The notes beneath the pieces were generated by a model. It saw nothing but the letters and a program-made list of their open reading frames with translations, was not told where the DNA came from and made no database searches. The position numbers and the translations under genes are program-made. From CAVSWT01 sp963746735 (GTDB lineage: Bacteria; Bacteroidota; Ignavibacteria; Ignavibacteriales; Ignavibacteriaceae), in the NCBI GenBank assembly GCA_963746735.1, contig CAVVCO010000021.1, positions 62,001 through 126,000 of the forward strand: a stretch of 64,000 nucleotides of DNA, written 5' to 3'. Positions 45,882 through 54,641 of this stretch are shown piece by piece. Positions within the stretch are counted from its first letter, which is position 1. Every line of letters starts with the position of its first letter.

Positions 45882-47024
45882 ATGGCTAAAAGGGATTATT
45901 ACGAAGTTTTAGGTGTTGATAGAAATGCAACTAAAGAAGAGCTAAGAAAAGCGTATAGAAAATTAGCTATGCAATTCCATCCGGATAGAAACCCTGATGA
46001 TAAAGAAGCGGAAGAAAATTTTAAAGAGGCTGCAGAGGCTTATGAAGTTTTAAGTCATGATGAAAAGAAAGCAAGATACGATAAATTTGGCCATGAAGGA
46101 GTTAAAGGCAGTGCTTATGGTTCGCAAGGTTTTTCAGACATCAATGATATTTTTTCTCACTTCTCTGATATATTTGGTGGTGGATCTATATTCGATGATT
46201 TTTTCGGAAGCGGACAACGGCAAAGAGGCAGAAGAAGTTCAGGGCAGCCCGGTTCCGATTTACGAGTAAATTTAAAATTAACTCTTGAAGAAATTGCAAT
46301 TGGTGTAACAAAAAAAATCAAAATCAAAAAATATATTACTTGCGATCAATGTAATGGAAATGGTGCAGAATCAGGCACGTCAACAAAAACATGCCCGGTA
46401 TGCAATGGAACCGGAGAAGTTAGATCTGTTTCCAGATCAGTGTTTGGACAATTTGTTAATATTACCACTTGCAGTAATTGTAACGGTGAAGGAACTGTAA
46501 TTGATTCACCATGCAAAAAATGTATGGGTGATGGAAGAGTTCAAGATGAAACAACTCTAAAAGTCGAAGTACCCGCTGGAGTCCACGAGAACAGCTATAT
46601 GACAATTCGCGGCGAAGGAAATATCGGAAAACGCGGTGGACAGCCTGGAGATATAATTGTAGTTTTTCATGAAGTTGAACATGAATATTTTATTCGAGAC
46701 AATGACGATATAATTTATGATTTATTAATTAGTTATCCAGAAGCTGCTTTAGGTTCTGAAGTTGAAGTTCCTACCTTAACTGGAAAAGCAAAGCTGAAAA
46801 TTGATCCCGGAACTCAACCAGGGAAATTATTAAAGATGAGAGACAAAGGCATCAAACATTTAAATCATTCGGGAATCGGCGATCAAATTGTAAGAATTAA
46901 TATTCAGGTTCCCAAAAAGGTTACCCCTAAAGAAAGAGAACTATTAAAAGAGCTTTTAGATATGCCGAACATTAAGCCATCGGGTAAAATGGGAAAAAAT
47001 TTCTTTAGCAAATTTGGATTCTAA
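45882..47024 (+). CDS. dnaJ: Chaperone DnaJ
   Basis: 380 residues, full length. J-domain at 1-70 with the HPD motif (QFHPDRNPDD), a Gly/Phe-rich linker (about 75-135), then four CxxCxGxG zinc repeats (CDQCNGNG, CPVCNGTG, CSNCNGEG, CKKCMGDG) and the substrate-binding C-terminus. DnaJ stimulates the DnaK ATPase. It is the third gene of the hrcA-grpE-dnaJ group. Confidence 0.97.
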   Translation: MAKRDYYEVLGVDRNATKEELRKAYRKLAMQFHPDRNPDDKEAEENFKEAAEAYEVLSHDEKKARYDKFGHEGVKGSAYGSQGFSDINDIFSHFSDIFGGGSIFDDFFGSGQRQRGRRSSGQPGSDLRVNLKLTLEEIAIGVTKKIKIKKYITCDQCNGNGAESGTSTKTCPVCNGTGEVRSVSRSVFGQFVNITTCSNCNGEGTVIDSPCKKCMGDGRVQDETTLKVEVPAGVHENSYMTIRGEGNIGKRGGQPGDIIVVFHEVEHEYFIRDNDDIIYDLLISYPEAALGSEVEVPTLTGKAKLKIDPGTQPGKLLKMRDKGIKHLNHSGIGDQIVRINIQVPKKVTPKERELLKELLDMPNIKPSGKMGKNFFSKFGF

Positions 47025-47156
47025 TTAATTGAATTTATTTTTAGCTTTATTGTTCATATGGCTGATTACTCTGTAAAAATAAATTTGTTAGTTGATGTTA
47101 TAAGTGAGGGTGTTTATATTTTGTAATAGTGTCATTTTCTGATTTGAAATTGATTC

Positions 47157-47660
47157 ATGTTCAAAAAGATATCTCAAAAAATCGGCTTTACTGAAACGGA
47201 AATAAAAGTAATTTTATTCCTTGTTGCAGCGTTGATTTTGGGATTTGGCTATAAGAATTTCATTATTAAAGAAAAACCTGAACCTTATAAAACATTTGAT
47301 TATTCACAGGAAGACAGCCTATTTTCTCTTACTGATAGTACCGAAAATATTCCTGAAAAGAATCATACTTTAAGTAATAAAAATGTTGACTATAAGCAGG
47401 AAGTTTTAGATTTTAACAAAACAAATTTTGAAAGAAGTGAGAAGAAAGTTCTTCCAGCCGAAAATAGTATTGATATAAATAAGGCAGATCTGAATAAATT
47501 AAAATCACTGCCTGGAATAGGTGAAAAAACAGCTCAAAAAATCTTAGATTTAAGAAATAAAAACGGCAGTTTCAAAAAATTGGAAGACCTTTTAGAAGTT
47601 AAAGGTATTGGACAAGCAAAGTTTAAGAATATTAAAAAATATTTATTCATTGAAAAATAA
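47157..47660 (+). CDS. ComEA-like membrane-anchored helix-hairpin-helix protein
   Basis: 167 residues. One N-terminal membrane helix (VILFLVAALILGFGY) is followed by a variable linker, then a double helix-hairpin-helix domain at about 105-167 (SIDINKADLNKLKSLPGIGE, DLLEVKGIGQAKFKNI). This is the layout of ComEA, the DNA receptor of natural transformation. The following genes include a pseudopilin-like protein and a PilM-like protein, which strengthens a DNA-uptake/pilus context. No other competence gene is in view. Confidence 0.85.
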   Translation: MFKKISQKIGFTETEIKVILFLVAALILGFGYKNFIIKEKPEPYKTFDYSQEDSLFSLTDSTENIPEKNHTLSNKNVDYKQEVLDFNKTNFERSEKKVLPAENSIDINKADLNKLKSLPGIGEKTAQKILDLRNKNGSFKKLEDLLEVKGIGQAKFKNIKKYLFIEK

Positions 47661-47683
47661 AATTTTAACCTTCCGGAGGAAAA

Positions 47684-48238
47684 ATGACTAAGAAAGACCC
47701 GTGGTATATTCACGGTATTTTATATGCTGTAATTATAATCCTAGTTTTATTATTAATAAAAGTTGCGATAATTGATCCAACTGAAATTGTTCAGACTGAA
47801 AAGTATTTCAAAGAGGAAACCCGCTTAAGATTAAAAGATCTTCGAGAAGCAGAAATTCTGTGGGAAAAGAAATATGGAAGATTTAGCGGAAACCTGGATA
47901 GTTTGGTTGCATTTGTTGCGCATTCTCCTTTTGTTGACAGCGTTAGAACTTCAACAGATTCGCTAACTAATAGAGTCATGGATCCATTTTATAAATTGAC
48001 CAATGGAATATTTACACCAGAGAGTTTGCTTACCACTCCTAAGTCTGGGAAAAGGTTTGAAGTTAGTGTAGATACAACAAGAAGCATTGACACTATTTAT
48101 ACACCGTCAGGCAAAATAAAACGTATTGAAAATAATGTTAACATAGGCACAAAATATTTACTTAATGATCCTGATGGATACGGTTCAATTGGTGATCTTC
48201 AAAATGATGCTAAGAAAAATTCTGCTTCATGGGAATAA
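47684..48238 (+). CDS. Membrane-anchored protein of unknown function, pseudopilin-like
   Basis: 184 residues. One N-terminal membrane helix (ILYAVIIILVLLLIKVAI) is followed by RLRLKDLREAEILWEKKYGR and NLDSLVAFVAHSPF, which recalls the helix and processed-peptide pattern seen after pseudopilin stalks, but the prepilin cleavage motif is not convincing. It has a good ribosome-binding site (GGAGG) and is followed at 12 bases by the PilM-like gene, so the two probably form one unit. Confidence 0.6.
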   Translation: MTKKDPWYIHGILYAVIIILVLLLIKVAIIDPTEIVQTEKYFKEETRLRLKDLREAEILWEKKYGRFSGNLDSLVAFVAHSPFVDSVRTSTDSLTNRVMDPFYKLTNGIFTPESLLTTPKSGKRFEVSVDTTRSIDTIYTPSGKIKRIENNVNIGTKYLLNDPDGYGSIGDLQNDAKKNSASWE

Positions 48239-48250
48239 TAAAAATTTATT

Positions 48251-49177
48251 ATGACTGGATTTGAAAACCATGCCGGCTTTACAATTACAGATTCAAAGCT
48301 GCAGGTAGTTGAAGTTGTTTATAATGGCTATCAATTTATTTTAGAAAATGTTGACGAAGCCTATTTTAACGAACAAATAAATTTTGAAAAAGATAAAGAA
48401 ACAAAAATCAGCGCCCTTTTACAGGGCGCTTTTAATGAAATCCAAATTAAAAAATTTTTAAAAAGCACTTCAGTTTCATTCACTCTCCCCTTTGATTTAT
48501 TTTACATTATGCAAATACCTTATGATAATACTCTTCTTCACCAGGATTTGATTGAGGAATTTAGATGGGAATTTTCTGTACTTTATCCGCATATTAAAGT
48601 TGATGACCTTGTTATTCAATATATGGAAATAGACAAGAATAATATCTATGAACAGAACTCAGCTCTGGTTATTGCTCTGCATAGAAAATACTTAAATATG
48701 CTTCATGAATTTGCTGTTCACAATAATTTAAATCTTAAGTTTGTTGATAATGTTCATCTTGCTTCCGAAAAAGCTTTGGCTGTAAGTAATTCTTTAATGG
48801 AAAAAGGGCTAATCTTAAGTGTGTATTTTAATAATAAACATTTGTCAATGATTTTTTCACTGCAGGGCAAACCATTTTACATTAGGAATTTTCCACTAAA
48901 AGGTGCGGGTGAAATCCCTGCTATTATAAGAAATGAAATTACTGAAAATAAACTTTTGAAAATTTCAAAGAATACTATAGATACAGCATTTATTACTGGC
49001 GACAATATAACCGATTCAGTGGTTCAAATTTTAAGAAAAGCTTTGGATATTGATTTTTTCTATTTTAATCCTTTCGACAAAATAAAACCAAATCCAGGTT
49101 TGTATGAAAATAACTGTTACGTCGAAAAGAACAACTCGTTCTCCCCTGCTGCGGGAATTGCTTTCAGATTAGCTTAA
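48251..49177 (+). CDS. PilM-like actin-fold protein
   Basis: 308 residues. The N-terminal DSKLQVVEV strand, the middle LPFDLFYIMQIP and LIEEFRWEFSVLYPHI segments, the second-half SVYFNNKHLSMIFSLQG and the C-terminal FSPAAGIAFRL match the type IV pilus PilM/type II secretion GspL-like actin fold. The nucleotide-binding loops are weak, so ATPase activity is doubtful. It is encoded after ComEA-like and pseudopilin-like genes and 9 bases before rsmD. A GC-rich hairpin lies inside the gene at 48410-48433. Confidence 0.75.
   Translation: MTGFENHAGFTITDSKLQVVEVVYNGYQFILENVDEAYFNEQINFEKDKETKISALLQGAFNEIQIKKFLKSTSVSFTLPFDLFYIMQIPYDNTLLHQDLIEEFRWEFSVLYPHIKVDDLVIQYMEIDKNNIYEQNSALVIALHRKYLNMLHEFAVHNNLNLKFVDNVHLASEKALAVSNSLMEKGLILSVYFNNKHLSMIFSLQGKPFYIRNFPLKGAGEIPAIIRNEITENKLLKISKNTIDTAFITGDNITDSVVQILRKALDIDFFYFNPFDKIKPNPGLYENNCYVEKNNSFSPAAGIAFRLA
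48410..48433 (+). other. Terminator-like hairpin inside the PilM-like gene
   Basis: AGCGCCC (48410-48416) and GGGCGCT (48424-48430) are perfect 7-bp arms with a 7-base loop, followed by four T residues (TTTT overlapping the last arm base). The GC content stands out in this AT-rich region. It lies within coding sequence, about 160 bases into the gene. Confidence 0.5.
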
Positions 49178-49186
49178 ATTTTTTTT

Positions 49187-49735
49187 ATGAAATTAAGAAT
49201 TATTTCCGGTGAATTAGGGGGAAGATTAATTGACGTTCCCAAATCAGATTTAATTCGACCTACAACTGATAGAGTGAGGGAAACATTATTCAATATCCTT
49301 AATAATAAAATTAATTTCGATGGCATTTCAGTATTAGATTTTTATTCCGGTACAGGTTCATTGGGAATTGAATGTATCAGCCGCGGGGCAGATTTTGTTA
49401 CTTTTATTGAAAAAGATTTTTTAATATTTCAAAATTTATTAAAGAATATCACTACTCTTTCTATTCAGGGAAAATGTAAAGTCATTAAAAGCGATGCAGT
49501 TTCTTTTTCAGCTCAATTACCGGTTAATAAATTTGATTTGATACTTGCAGACCCGCCCTTCTTCAAAGATGATATTTATGAAGTTGTTGAACACTTAAAA
49601 GTAAATAAATATTTCGATGGCAATAATTTTATGATAATTGAAAGATCAATTCAAACAAAATCAAAGGATATGTTTAATTTTTCAGTTGATCCATTCAAGA
49701 TTATTGGTGATACATGCTTATATGAGATTTCCTAA
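49187..49735 (+). CDS. rsmD: 16S rRNA m2G966 methyltransferase RsmD
   Basis: 182 residues. SAM-binding motif I is VLDFYSGTGSLGIECISRGA. The catalytic LADPPF motif is typical of N2-guanine methyltransferases, and the family start MKLRIISGELGGRLIDVP is intact. It methylates G966 of 16S rRNA in the small subunit. It follows the PilM-like gene on the same strand; coaD, the usual partner, comes after an inserted minus-strand gene. Confidence 0.94.
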   Translation: MKLRIISGELGGRLIDVPKSDLIRPTTDRVRETLFNILNNKINFDGISVLDFYSGTGSLGIECISRGADFVTFIEKDFLIFQNLLKNITTLSIQGKCKVIKSDAVSFSAQLPVNKFDLILADPPFFKDDIYEVVEHLKVNKYFDGNNFMIIERSIQTKSKDMFNFSVDPFKIIGDTCLYEIS

Positions 49736-49786
49736 AATATAAAACAAGTGAATCATTTCTCATACTTGCAGTATATATGATAAGAA

Positions 49787-50746
49787 TTAAAATAAAACAA
49801 AATCATACTGAACAATCATATCTGGAATAAACAACCTGCCATCACTATCATTATATTTTGTAAATCTTATTCCTAAAACCAAACGTCCATTATCAAATAT
49901 GTTTTTGTATATGCCGGCTGCAAAAGACAAATAATTCAGATTATAGCTTAAATCATTTTTGGAATATGACCCAAATAAGTTCCAGCTTTTTGTATCTATA
50001 TTTAAATCATAAAATGTTTGCCAGCCAATGCCGAAGTTGAAGAAATAGTTTAAAGGCCAATCTACTCTTCTTGAATTAACAGTGTATAGTAAAGCTAAAT
50101 TCCAAAAATTATTCTTCGTTTTGTCATTTACCAAGTAGACTCTTCTTGTTTCACCGGATGAAATTTGTTTACTTTCTACTAACGCGAATTGGTACAAATT
50201 TGCAGCTTCCGTATATTTTAGATTAGCGTCAAATCTCCAAGCCCATGATTCTGATTCTTTGAAAAATGCTATTCCAACATTTTCATCCATTAAATATCTT
50301 TCATTAATATTTGAAATATTAAAGCCCCCGGTTAATGCGAAAGAATTTGAAACAGCAAAATCTAGATCAACGCCTCCCTGCCAGTTGGGTAAATTCCAAA
50401 ATAAATTTTGACCTGTAAAATCTTGGGTGTTTATTCCTCCGGTTTCAGTAAAATAATTTTGATCCGCAACAGTTTGAAGTATATATTCACCCGTTTCATT
50501 TACATTAGTGTGCTGCTCATTGTTAGTTTTTAATGTTTTACTATTATTGAAACTGAAATAAGGACTTAGTACAATATCATTTTTCTGTCTATTTTCTGTT
50601 ATCCTAATAGAGTGGCGGATAGGATTTGTTTCTACATTCATCGATTGCAAATAAGCATCACTTGAAGTACAGCTGGTAAATATATTAGCAGCAAAAATTA
50701 ATACAGCAAAAATAATTTGCTTTAAGAAATGATTCTGTATATTCAT
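49787..50746 (-). CDS. Outer-membrane-type lipoprotein of unknown function
   Basis: 319 residues. The lipobox (NIFTSC) follows a hydrophobic leader. The remainder alternates aromatic strands (DLDFAVSNSFALTGGFNISN, WAWRFDANLKYTEAANLYQF, FFNFGIGWQTFYDLN) and ends DMIVQYDFVLF, a barrel-like pattern. A lipid-anchored N-terminus with a barrel-like C-terminus is unusual but occurs in Bacteroidota. Its own transcript on the minus strand separates rsmD from coaD. No family recognised. Confidence 0.65.
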   Translation of the reverse strand: MNIQNHFLKQIIFAVLIFAANIFTSCTSSDAYLQSMNVETNPIRHSIRITENRQKNDIVLSPYFSFNNSKTLKTNNEQHTNVNETGEYILQTVADQNYFTETGGINTQDFTGQNLFWNLPNWQGGVDLDFAVSNSFALTGGFNISNINERYLMDENVGIAFFKESESWAWRFDANLKYTEAANLYQFALVESKQISSGETRRVYLVNDKTKNNFWNLALLYTVNSRRVDWPLNYFFNFGIGWQTFYDLNIDTKSWNLFGSYSKNDLSYNLNYLSFAAGIYKNIFDNGRLVLGIRFTKYNDSDGRLFIPDMIVQYDFVLF

Positions 50747-50896
50747 AGCTTCCCCGAAAATTTTAATTTCTCTTGAGTTATAATATATAACTCAATTCAT
50801 AATAGTTACAACAAAATATTTCAGTATTTCTTGTTTCCCTTAAATAAAATTGTAATTTTAATAACAACTTTAAAAAAAATAATTAAACCTTCTACT

Positions 50897-51379
50897 ATGA
50901 AAACAGTAATTTATCCCGGTACTTTTGACCCTGTTACAAACGGGCATATTGATATTATTGAAAGAGCAAAAGAATTATTCGACTCAGTTGTAGTTACAGT
51001 TGCTGTAAACCCTGGTAAGACACCTTTATTCACGGTAAATGAAAGAGTTGAACTTTTAAGAGAAAGCTTGAAAGAATTTGAAAACATAACAGTTGATTCA
51101 TTTGATGGTTTAATTGTTGACCATGCACATAATGTTGGTGCGGTAGGGATAATAAGAGGACTAAGAGCTATCAGTGATTTCGAATATGAATTTCAAATGG
51201 CTCTAATGAATAGAAAATTAGCAAAAGATATAGCAACAATTTTTCTGATGCCGCATGAAAAATACACTTATCTTAATTCAACTTTGATTAGAAACCTGGC
51301 AAGTATGTACAGCGATGTCAGTGATTTTGTCCCTGCAGTGGTTCATGAAGCCTTGAAATTAAAGTTTAACAAAAAATAA
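50897..51379 (+). CDS. coaD: Phosphopantetheine adenylyltransferase
   Basis: 160 residues from the ATG at 50897. The family N-terminus (TVIYPGTFDPVTNGHIDII, with the T/HxGH nucleotidyl-transfer motif) begins there, so the in-frame extension to 50831 (22 residues) is unlikely. The C-terminal YTYLNSTLIRNLAS motif is intact. It transfers AMP to 4'-phosphopantetheine, the penultimate step of coenzyme A synthesis. rsmD-coaD adjacency is common in bacteria, here broken by one opposite gene. Confidence 0.96.
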   Translation: MKTVIYPGTFDPVTNGHIDIIERAKELFDSVVVTVAVNPGKTPLFTVNERVELLRESLKEFENITVDSFDGLIVDHAHNVGAVGIIRGLRAISDFEYEFQMALMNRKLAKDIATIFLMPHEKYTYLNSTLIRNLASMYSDVSDFVPAVVHEALKLKFNKK

Positions 51380-51431
51380 TTTTTTACAAATGTCTTTTTA
51401 ATTTTTTCCTTCCTAAAACCTAAAAAAAGTT

Positions 51432-52301
51432 ATGAATGATATTCAAAATGAAATGTTAGGGAAAACTTGTATTGTAACCGGTGCAACATCAGGCATCGGG
51501 AAAGCAACTGCTCGTGTTTTGGCTGAAAAAGGAGCGACAGTTATTATTGTCGGTAGAAATAAAGCTAAATGTGAATCAACAATAAATTATATTATTAAAA
51601 AGACATCTAATCAAAATGTAAGTTACTTGACTGCTGATTTATCTTCGCAAAAAAATATTCGTGATTTATCAAATAGCATCCATAATAAATTTGATCGTAT
51701 AGATGTGCTGGTAAATAATGCAGGTGCACGATTTTTAAAACAATTGAAATCTGTTGATGGTATTGAGATGACATTTGCTTTAAATCATCTTGCTTATTAT
51801 TTATTAACAAACTTGATATTGGATTTGCTAAAAAAGAGTGAATCGGCCAGAGTAATTAATGTTTCATCAAGCGCACATAGTAAAAAAATTTATTTTGAAG
51901 ATATACAGTTCAAAAATAATTATGACGGGAAGAAAGCATACGCACAATCAAAATTAGCAAATATTATTTTTACAATTGAGCTGGCAAAAAAACTTAAAGG
52001 GACAAATGTAACTGTAAATTCTCTCCATCCCGGTGGTGTTGCTTCTAAATTCAGCCTAAACAATGGAATGTATCACTATTTAAAACATATTTTGGTTTAT
52101 ATATTAAAACGTAAATTACTTTCATCTGAAAAAGGAGCATCGACTTCAATTTACCTGGCTTCATCAAGTGAGGTTGAAGGAATTAGCGGAGAATATTTTT
52201 ATGAATGTAAACCTATTCCTTCAATAAAAAACCTTTACAATGTTGAAGATTCTAAAAGACTTTGGCAGATTAGTGAAGAATTAACCAAACCAAAAACATA
52301 A
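51432..52301 (+). CDS. Short-chain dehydrogenase (retinol-dehydrogenase-like)
   Basis: 289 residues. TGATSGIGKATARVL is the cofactor motif, with arginine after strand two (VGRNKAK) suggesting NADP+. NNAGA, a serine pair in NVSSSAHS and the active-site YAQSK follow. The longer C-terminal tail with LHPGGVASKF is typical of the retinol-dehydrogenase-like SDR branch. Substrate unknown. It lies 52 bases after coaD without clear functional link. Confidence 0.85.
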   Translation: MNDIQNEMLGKTCIVTGATSGIGKATARVLAEKGATVIIVGRNKAKCESTINYIIKKTSNQNVSYLTADLSSQKNIRDLSNSIHNKFDRIDVLVNNAGARFLKQLKSVDGIEMTFALNHLAYYLLTNLILDLLKKSESARVINVSSSAHSKKIYFEDIQFKNNYDGKKAYAQSKLANIIFTIELAKKLKGTNVTVNSLHPGGVASKFSLNNGMYHYLKHILVYILKRKLLSSEKGASTSIYLASSSEVEGISGEYFYECKPIPSIKNLYNVEDSKRLWQISEELTKPKT

Positions 52302-52475
52302 TTTTATTTATTCTTTTAGAATATTTATTCAATATTTTTTTTGATCTCACCCGACACTAAAATTTATTTTAATTTAGAATAAATTTTTAAAGTATTTAAT
52401 AACAGCTTTATATAATTTTAATCCTCAAATATTCTCATTTCTGTTTCAATCATTAAAAAACCAAAGGACACCAAA

Positions 52476-53669
52476 TTGCAAAAATATTCAAACTTGATTT
52501 CATCAATAGAAGAAAGTAAAACTTTAGCTATCACCGCATTATCTAAAAAGCTAAAAGCCGAAGGAAAAGATGTTCTAGGATTTAGTGCTGGCGAACCAGA
52601 TTTTGCAACGCCTGGCTACATTAAGGATGCTGCAATAAAAGCAATTAATAATAATTTTACAAAGTATACAGCTAATGAAGGCTATCCGGATTTAATTAAA
52701 GCAGTTATTACAAAATTTAAAAAAGATAATGAGTTAGAATTTGAAGCCAAAAATATTCTTGTATCTGATGGGGCAAAACATTCAATCTTTAATTTATTAA
52801 TGGCTATTTGCAATCCTGGAGATGAAGTTATTTTTCAAGCACCATACTGGGTCAGTTATCCGGAAATGACAAAAATTGCTCAGGCCACCCCGGTAGTAAT
52901 CAACGCTGGCGTTGAGCAAGATTATAAAATAACTCCTGAACAATTAGAAAAAGCAATTACGCCCAATAGCAAAGTTTTTATTTTTAATACTCCTTCAAAC
53001 CCAACTGGAGCAGTTTATGACAAGGATGAAATATTAGCATTAGGAGAAGTTTTAAAAGGGAAAAATATTTTTATTATAAGTGATGAAATTTATGAAAAAA
53101 TAATATTTGACGGTGAAGAACATTTTAGTATTGGAAAAATAGACTATCTCAAAGATCTTACATTCACTGTGAACGGTGTTAGTAAAGCTTATGCTATGAC
53201 GGGCTGGAGAATTGGTTATGCAGCTGGCGATGCAAGTATAATTAAATTAGCAAGAAATTTACAAAGTCATTCTACTTCAAATGCGGCATCTATTTCACAA
53301 GCTGCTTCTGTTGCAGCTTTGAGTGAAGAATCTGGTGAGATTGGTGAAATGGTTAAACAGTTCAAAATAAGAAGAGATTTCATTGTAAGTGAATTAAATA
53401 AAATCAAAGGCTTCAAATGTCCCATCCCCAAAGGCGCTTTTTATGTTTTCTTTGATGTAAGTGCTTACTATGGGAAATCAGTCAATGGAAAACTTATAAG
53501 TGACTCAGCATCATTTTGTAATTATCTATTGGATAGTAAGTATGTTGGGTTAGTTCCAGGGGTCGCTTTTGGAAATGATAATTGTGTTAGAATGTCTTAT
53601 GCGTGTTCTCTCGAACAAATTAAAAAAGGTATTGAAAGAATTACACAGGCTATGTCAGAACTAAGTTAA
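52476..53669 (+). CDS. Class I/II aminotransferase, probable aspartate aminotransferase
   Basis: 397 residues. The start is TTG at 52476, with AAAGGA just upstream and no closer ATG before the conserved SIEESKTLAITALSKKLK. The PLP lysine sits in NGVSKAYAMTGWRIGYAAG, and NTPSNPTGAVYDK and ISDEIYEKI give the other PLP contacts. The family (aspartate/prephenate aminotransferase, class Ib) has broad activity. aroE is encoded convergently, so a prephenate role in aromatic synthesis is possible, but aspartate is the safer call. Confidence 0.88.
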   Translation: MQKYSNLISSIEESKTLAITALSKKLKAEGKDVLGFSAGEPDFATPGYIKDAAIKAINNNFTKYTANEGYPDLIKAVITKFKKDNELEFEAKNILVSDGAKHSIFNLLMAICNPGDEVIFQAPYWVSYPEMTKIAQATPVVINAGVEQDYKITPEQLEKAITPNSKVFIFNTPSNPTGAVYDKDEILALGEVLKGKNIFIISDEIYEKIIFDGEEHFSIGKIDYLKDLTFTVNGVSKAYAMTGWRIGYAAGDASIIKLARNLQSHSTSNAASISQAASVAALSEESGEIGEMVKQFKIRRDFIVSELNKIKGFKCPIPKGAFYVFFDVSAYYGKSVNGKLISDSASFCNYLLDSKYVGLVPGVAFGNDNCVRMSYACSLEQIKKGIERITQAMSELS

Positions 53670-53676
53670 TATTTTT

Positions 53677-54555
53677 TTATTCAGATATAAAAAGCTTTAA
53701 AGATTTATAAATACTATCGACAGGCATTTGTTCTCCTGTCCACAGTTCAAAGGATTTTGCTGCTTGATAGACTAACATTTTTATTCCATCAAGAGTTACA
53801 GCACCTTCTGCGGAAGCCAGTTCTAAAAGTTTTGTTCTTGCTGGATTATAAACTAGATCAAATACTATTTGATCTTTTACAAATGATTTTGTGAGTGTGG
53901 TTATTACATCATCATTTTCAGGAAACATTCCAACTGAACTAGCATTTACAATTAATTTGGAACTTCTAAAAATATCTACCAGCTCAGGCGGAAACAATTC
54001 ATGTGCTCTGAATAAATTAAATTTCATCTTATCTGAAAAATAATTCTTTAATGCTTCAGCTCTTTGTTCAGTCCTATTAATAATGTGAATTACTTTTGGC
54101 TTAAAGTATCTAACTAGACAATATATTACCGCTCTTGCTGCTCCTCCAGCACCTACAACACTAATTTCCTGTCCGGTTATTTGATCTTTGTATGGCTCTA
54201 ATGTTTCCAGAATTCCATTTACGTCAGTATTATAGCCCGTCAATTTCCCCAATTCATTTACTACTGTATTTACTGAACCAATAATTAAAGCTTCATCAGA
54301 GACATTGTTCATCAATTGAATTATATTTTCTTTATGAGGAATTGTAATGTTAAAGCCTTTTATACCTAGTGCAACCATTCCTTTTACAGCATTCTTTAAA
54401 TTTGCAGTAGGGACATCAAATGGGAGATAAATGTAGTCCATTTTTTTTAGTTCAACAGTTACATTATGTATAAACGGAGAATATGTATGCTTAATTGGAT
54501 GCCCAAGAAGCCCAATTAACCTGGTATTTAAATGAAAGGTATTTTTCATTTCCAA
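53677..54555 (-). CDS. aroE: Shikimate dehydrogenase
   Basis: 292 residues. The shikimate pocket is GLLGHPIKHTYSPFIHN and FNITIPHKENI with catalytic lysine and the later aspartate in GYNTDVNG. The NADP motif is VVGAGGAARAVIYCL, with NRTEQRAEAL after it (NRTxxR signature). It reduces 3-dehydroshikimate in the shikimate pathway. It is convergent with the aminotransferase gene, with 7 bases between the stops. Confidence 0.94.
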   Translation of the reverse strand: MEMKNTFHLNTRLIGLLGHPIKHTYSPFIHNVTVELKKMDYIYLPFDVPTANLKNAVKGMVALGIKGFNITIPHKENIIQLMNNVSDEALIIGSVNTVVNELGKLTGYNTDVNGILETLEPYKDQITGQEISVVGAGGAARAVIYCLVRYFKPKVIHIINRTEQRAEALKNYFSDKMKFNLFRAHELFPPELVDIFRSSKLIVNASSVGMFPENDDVITTLTKSFVKDQIVFDLVYNPARTKLLELASAEGAVTLDGIKMLVYQAAKSFELWTGEQMPVDSIYKSLKLFISE

Positions 54556-54641
54556 AATAATATTATCTGGTTTAAAATTTATAAAAATGGAATTTTAAGT
54601 AAAATAGAAAATTAAGTTTTGTAAAAAATGAAATGTTAAAA

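Noticed and set aside
50831..50896. 22-residue upstream extension of coaD
   Set aside because: The CoaD family begins at MKTVIYPGTFDP; the extension shows no conservation and no ribosome-binding site.
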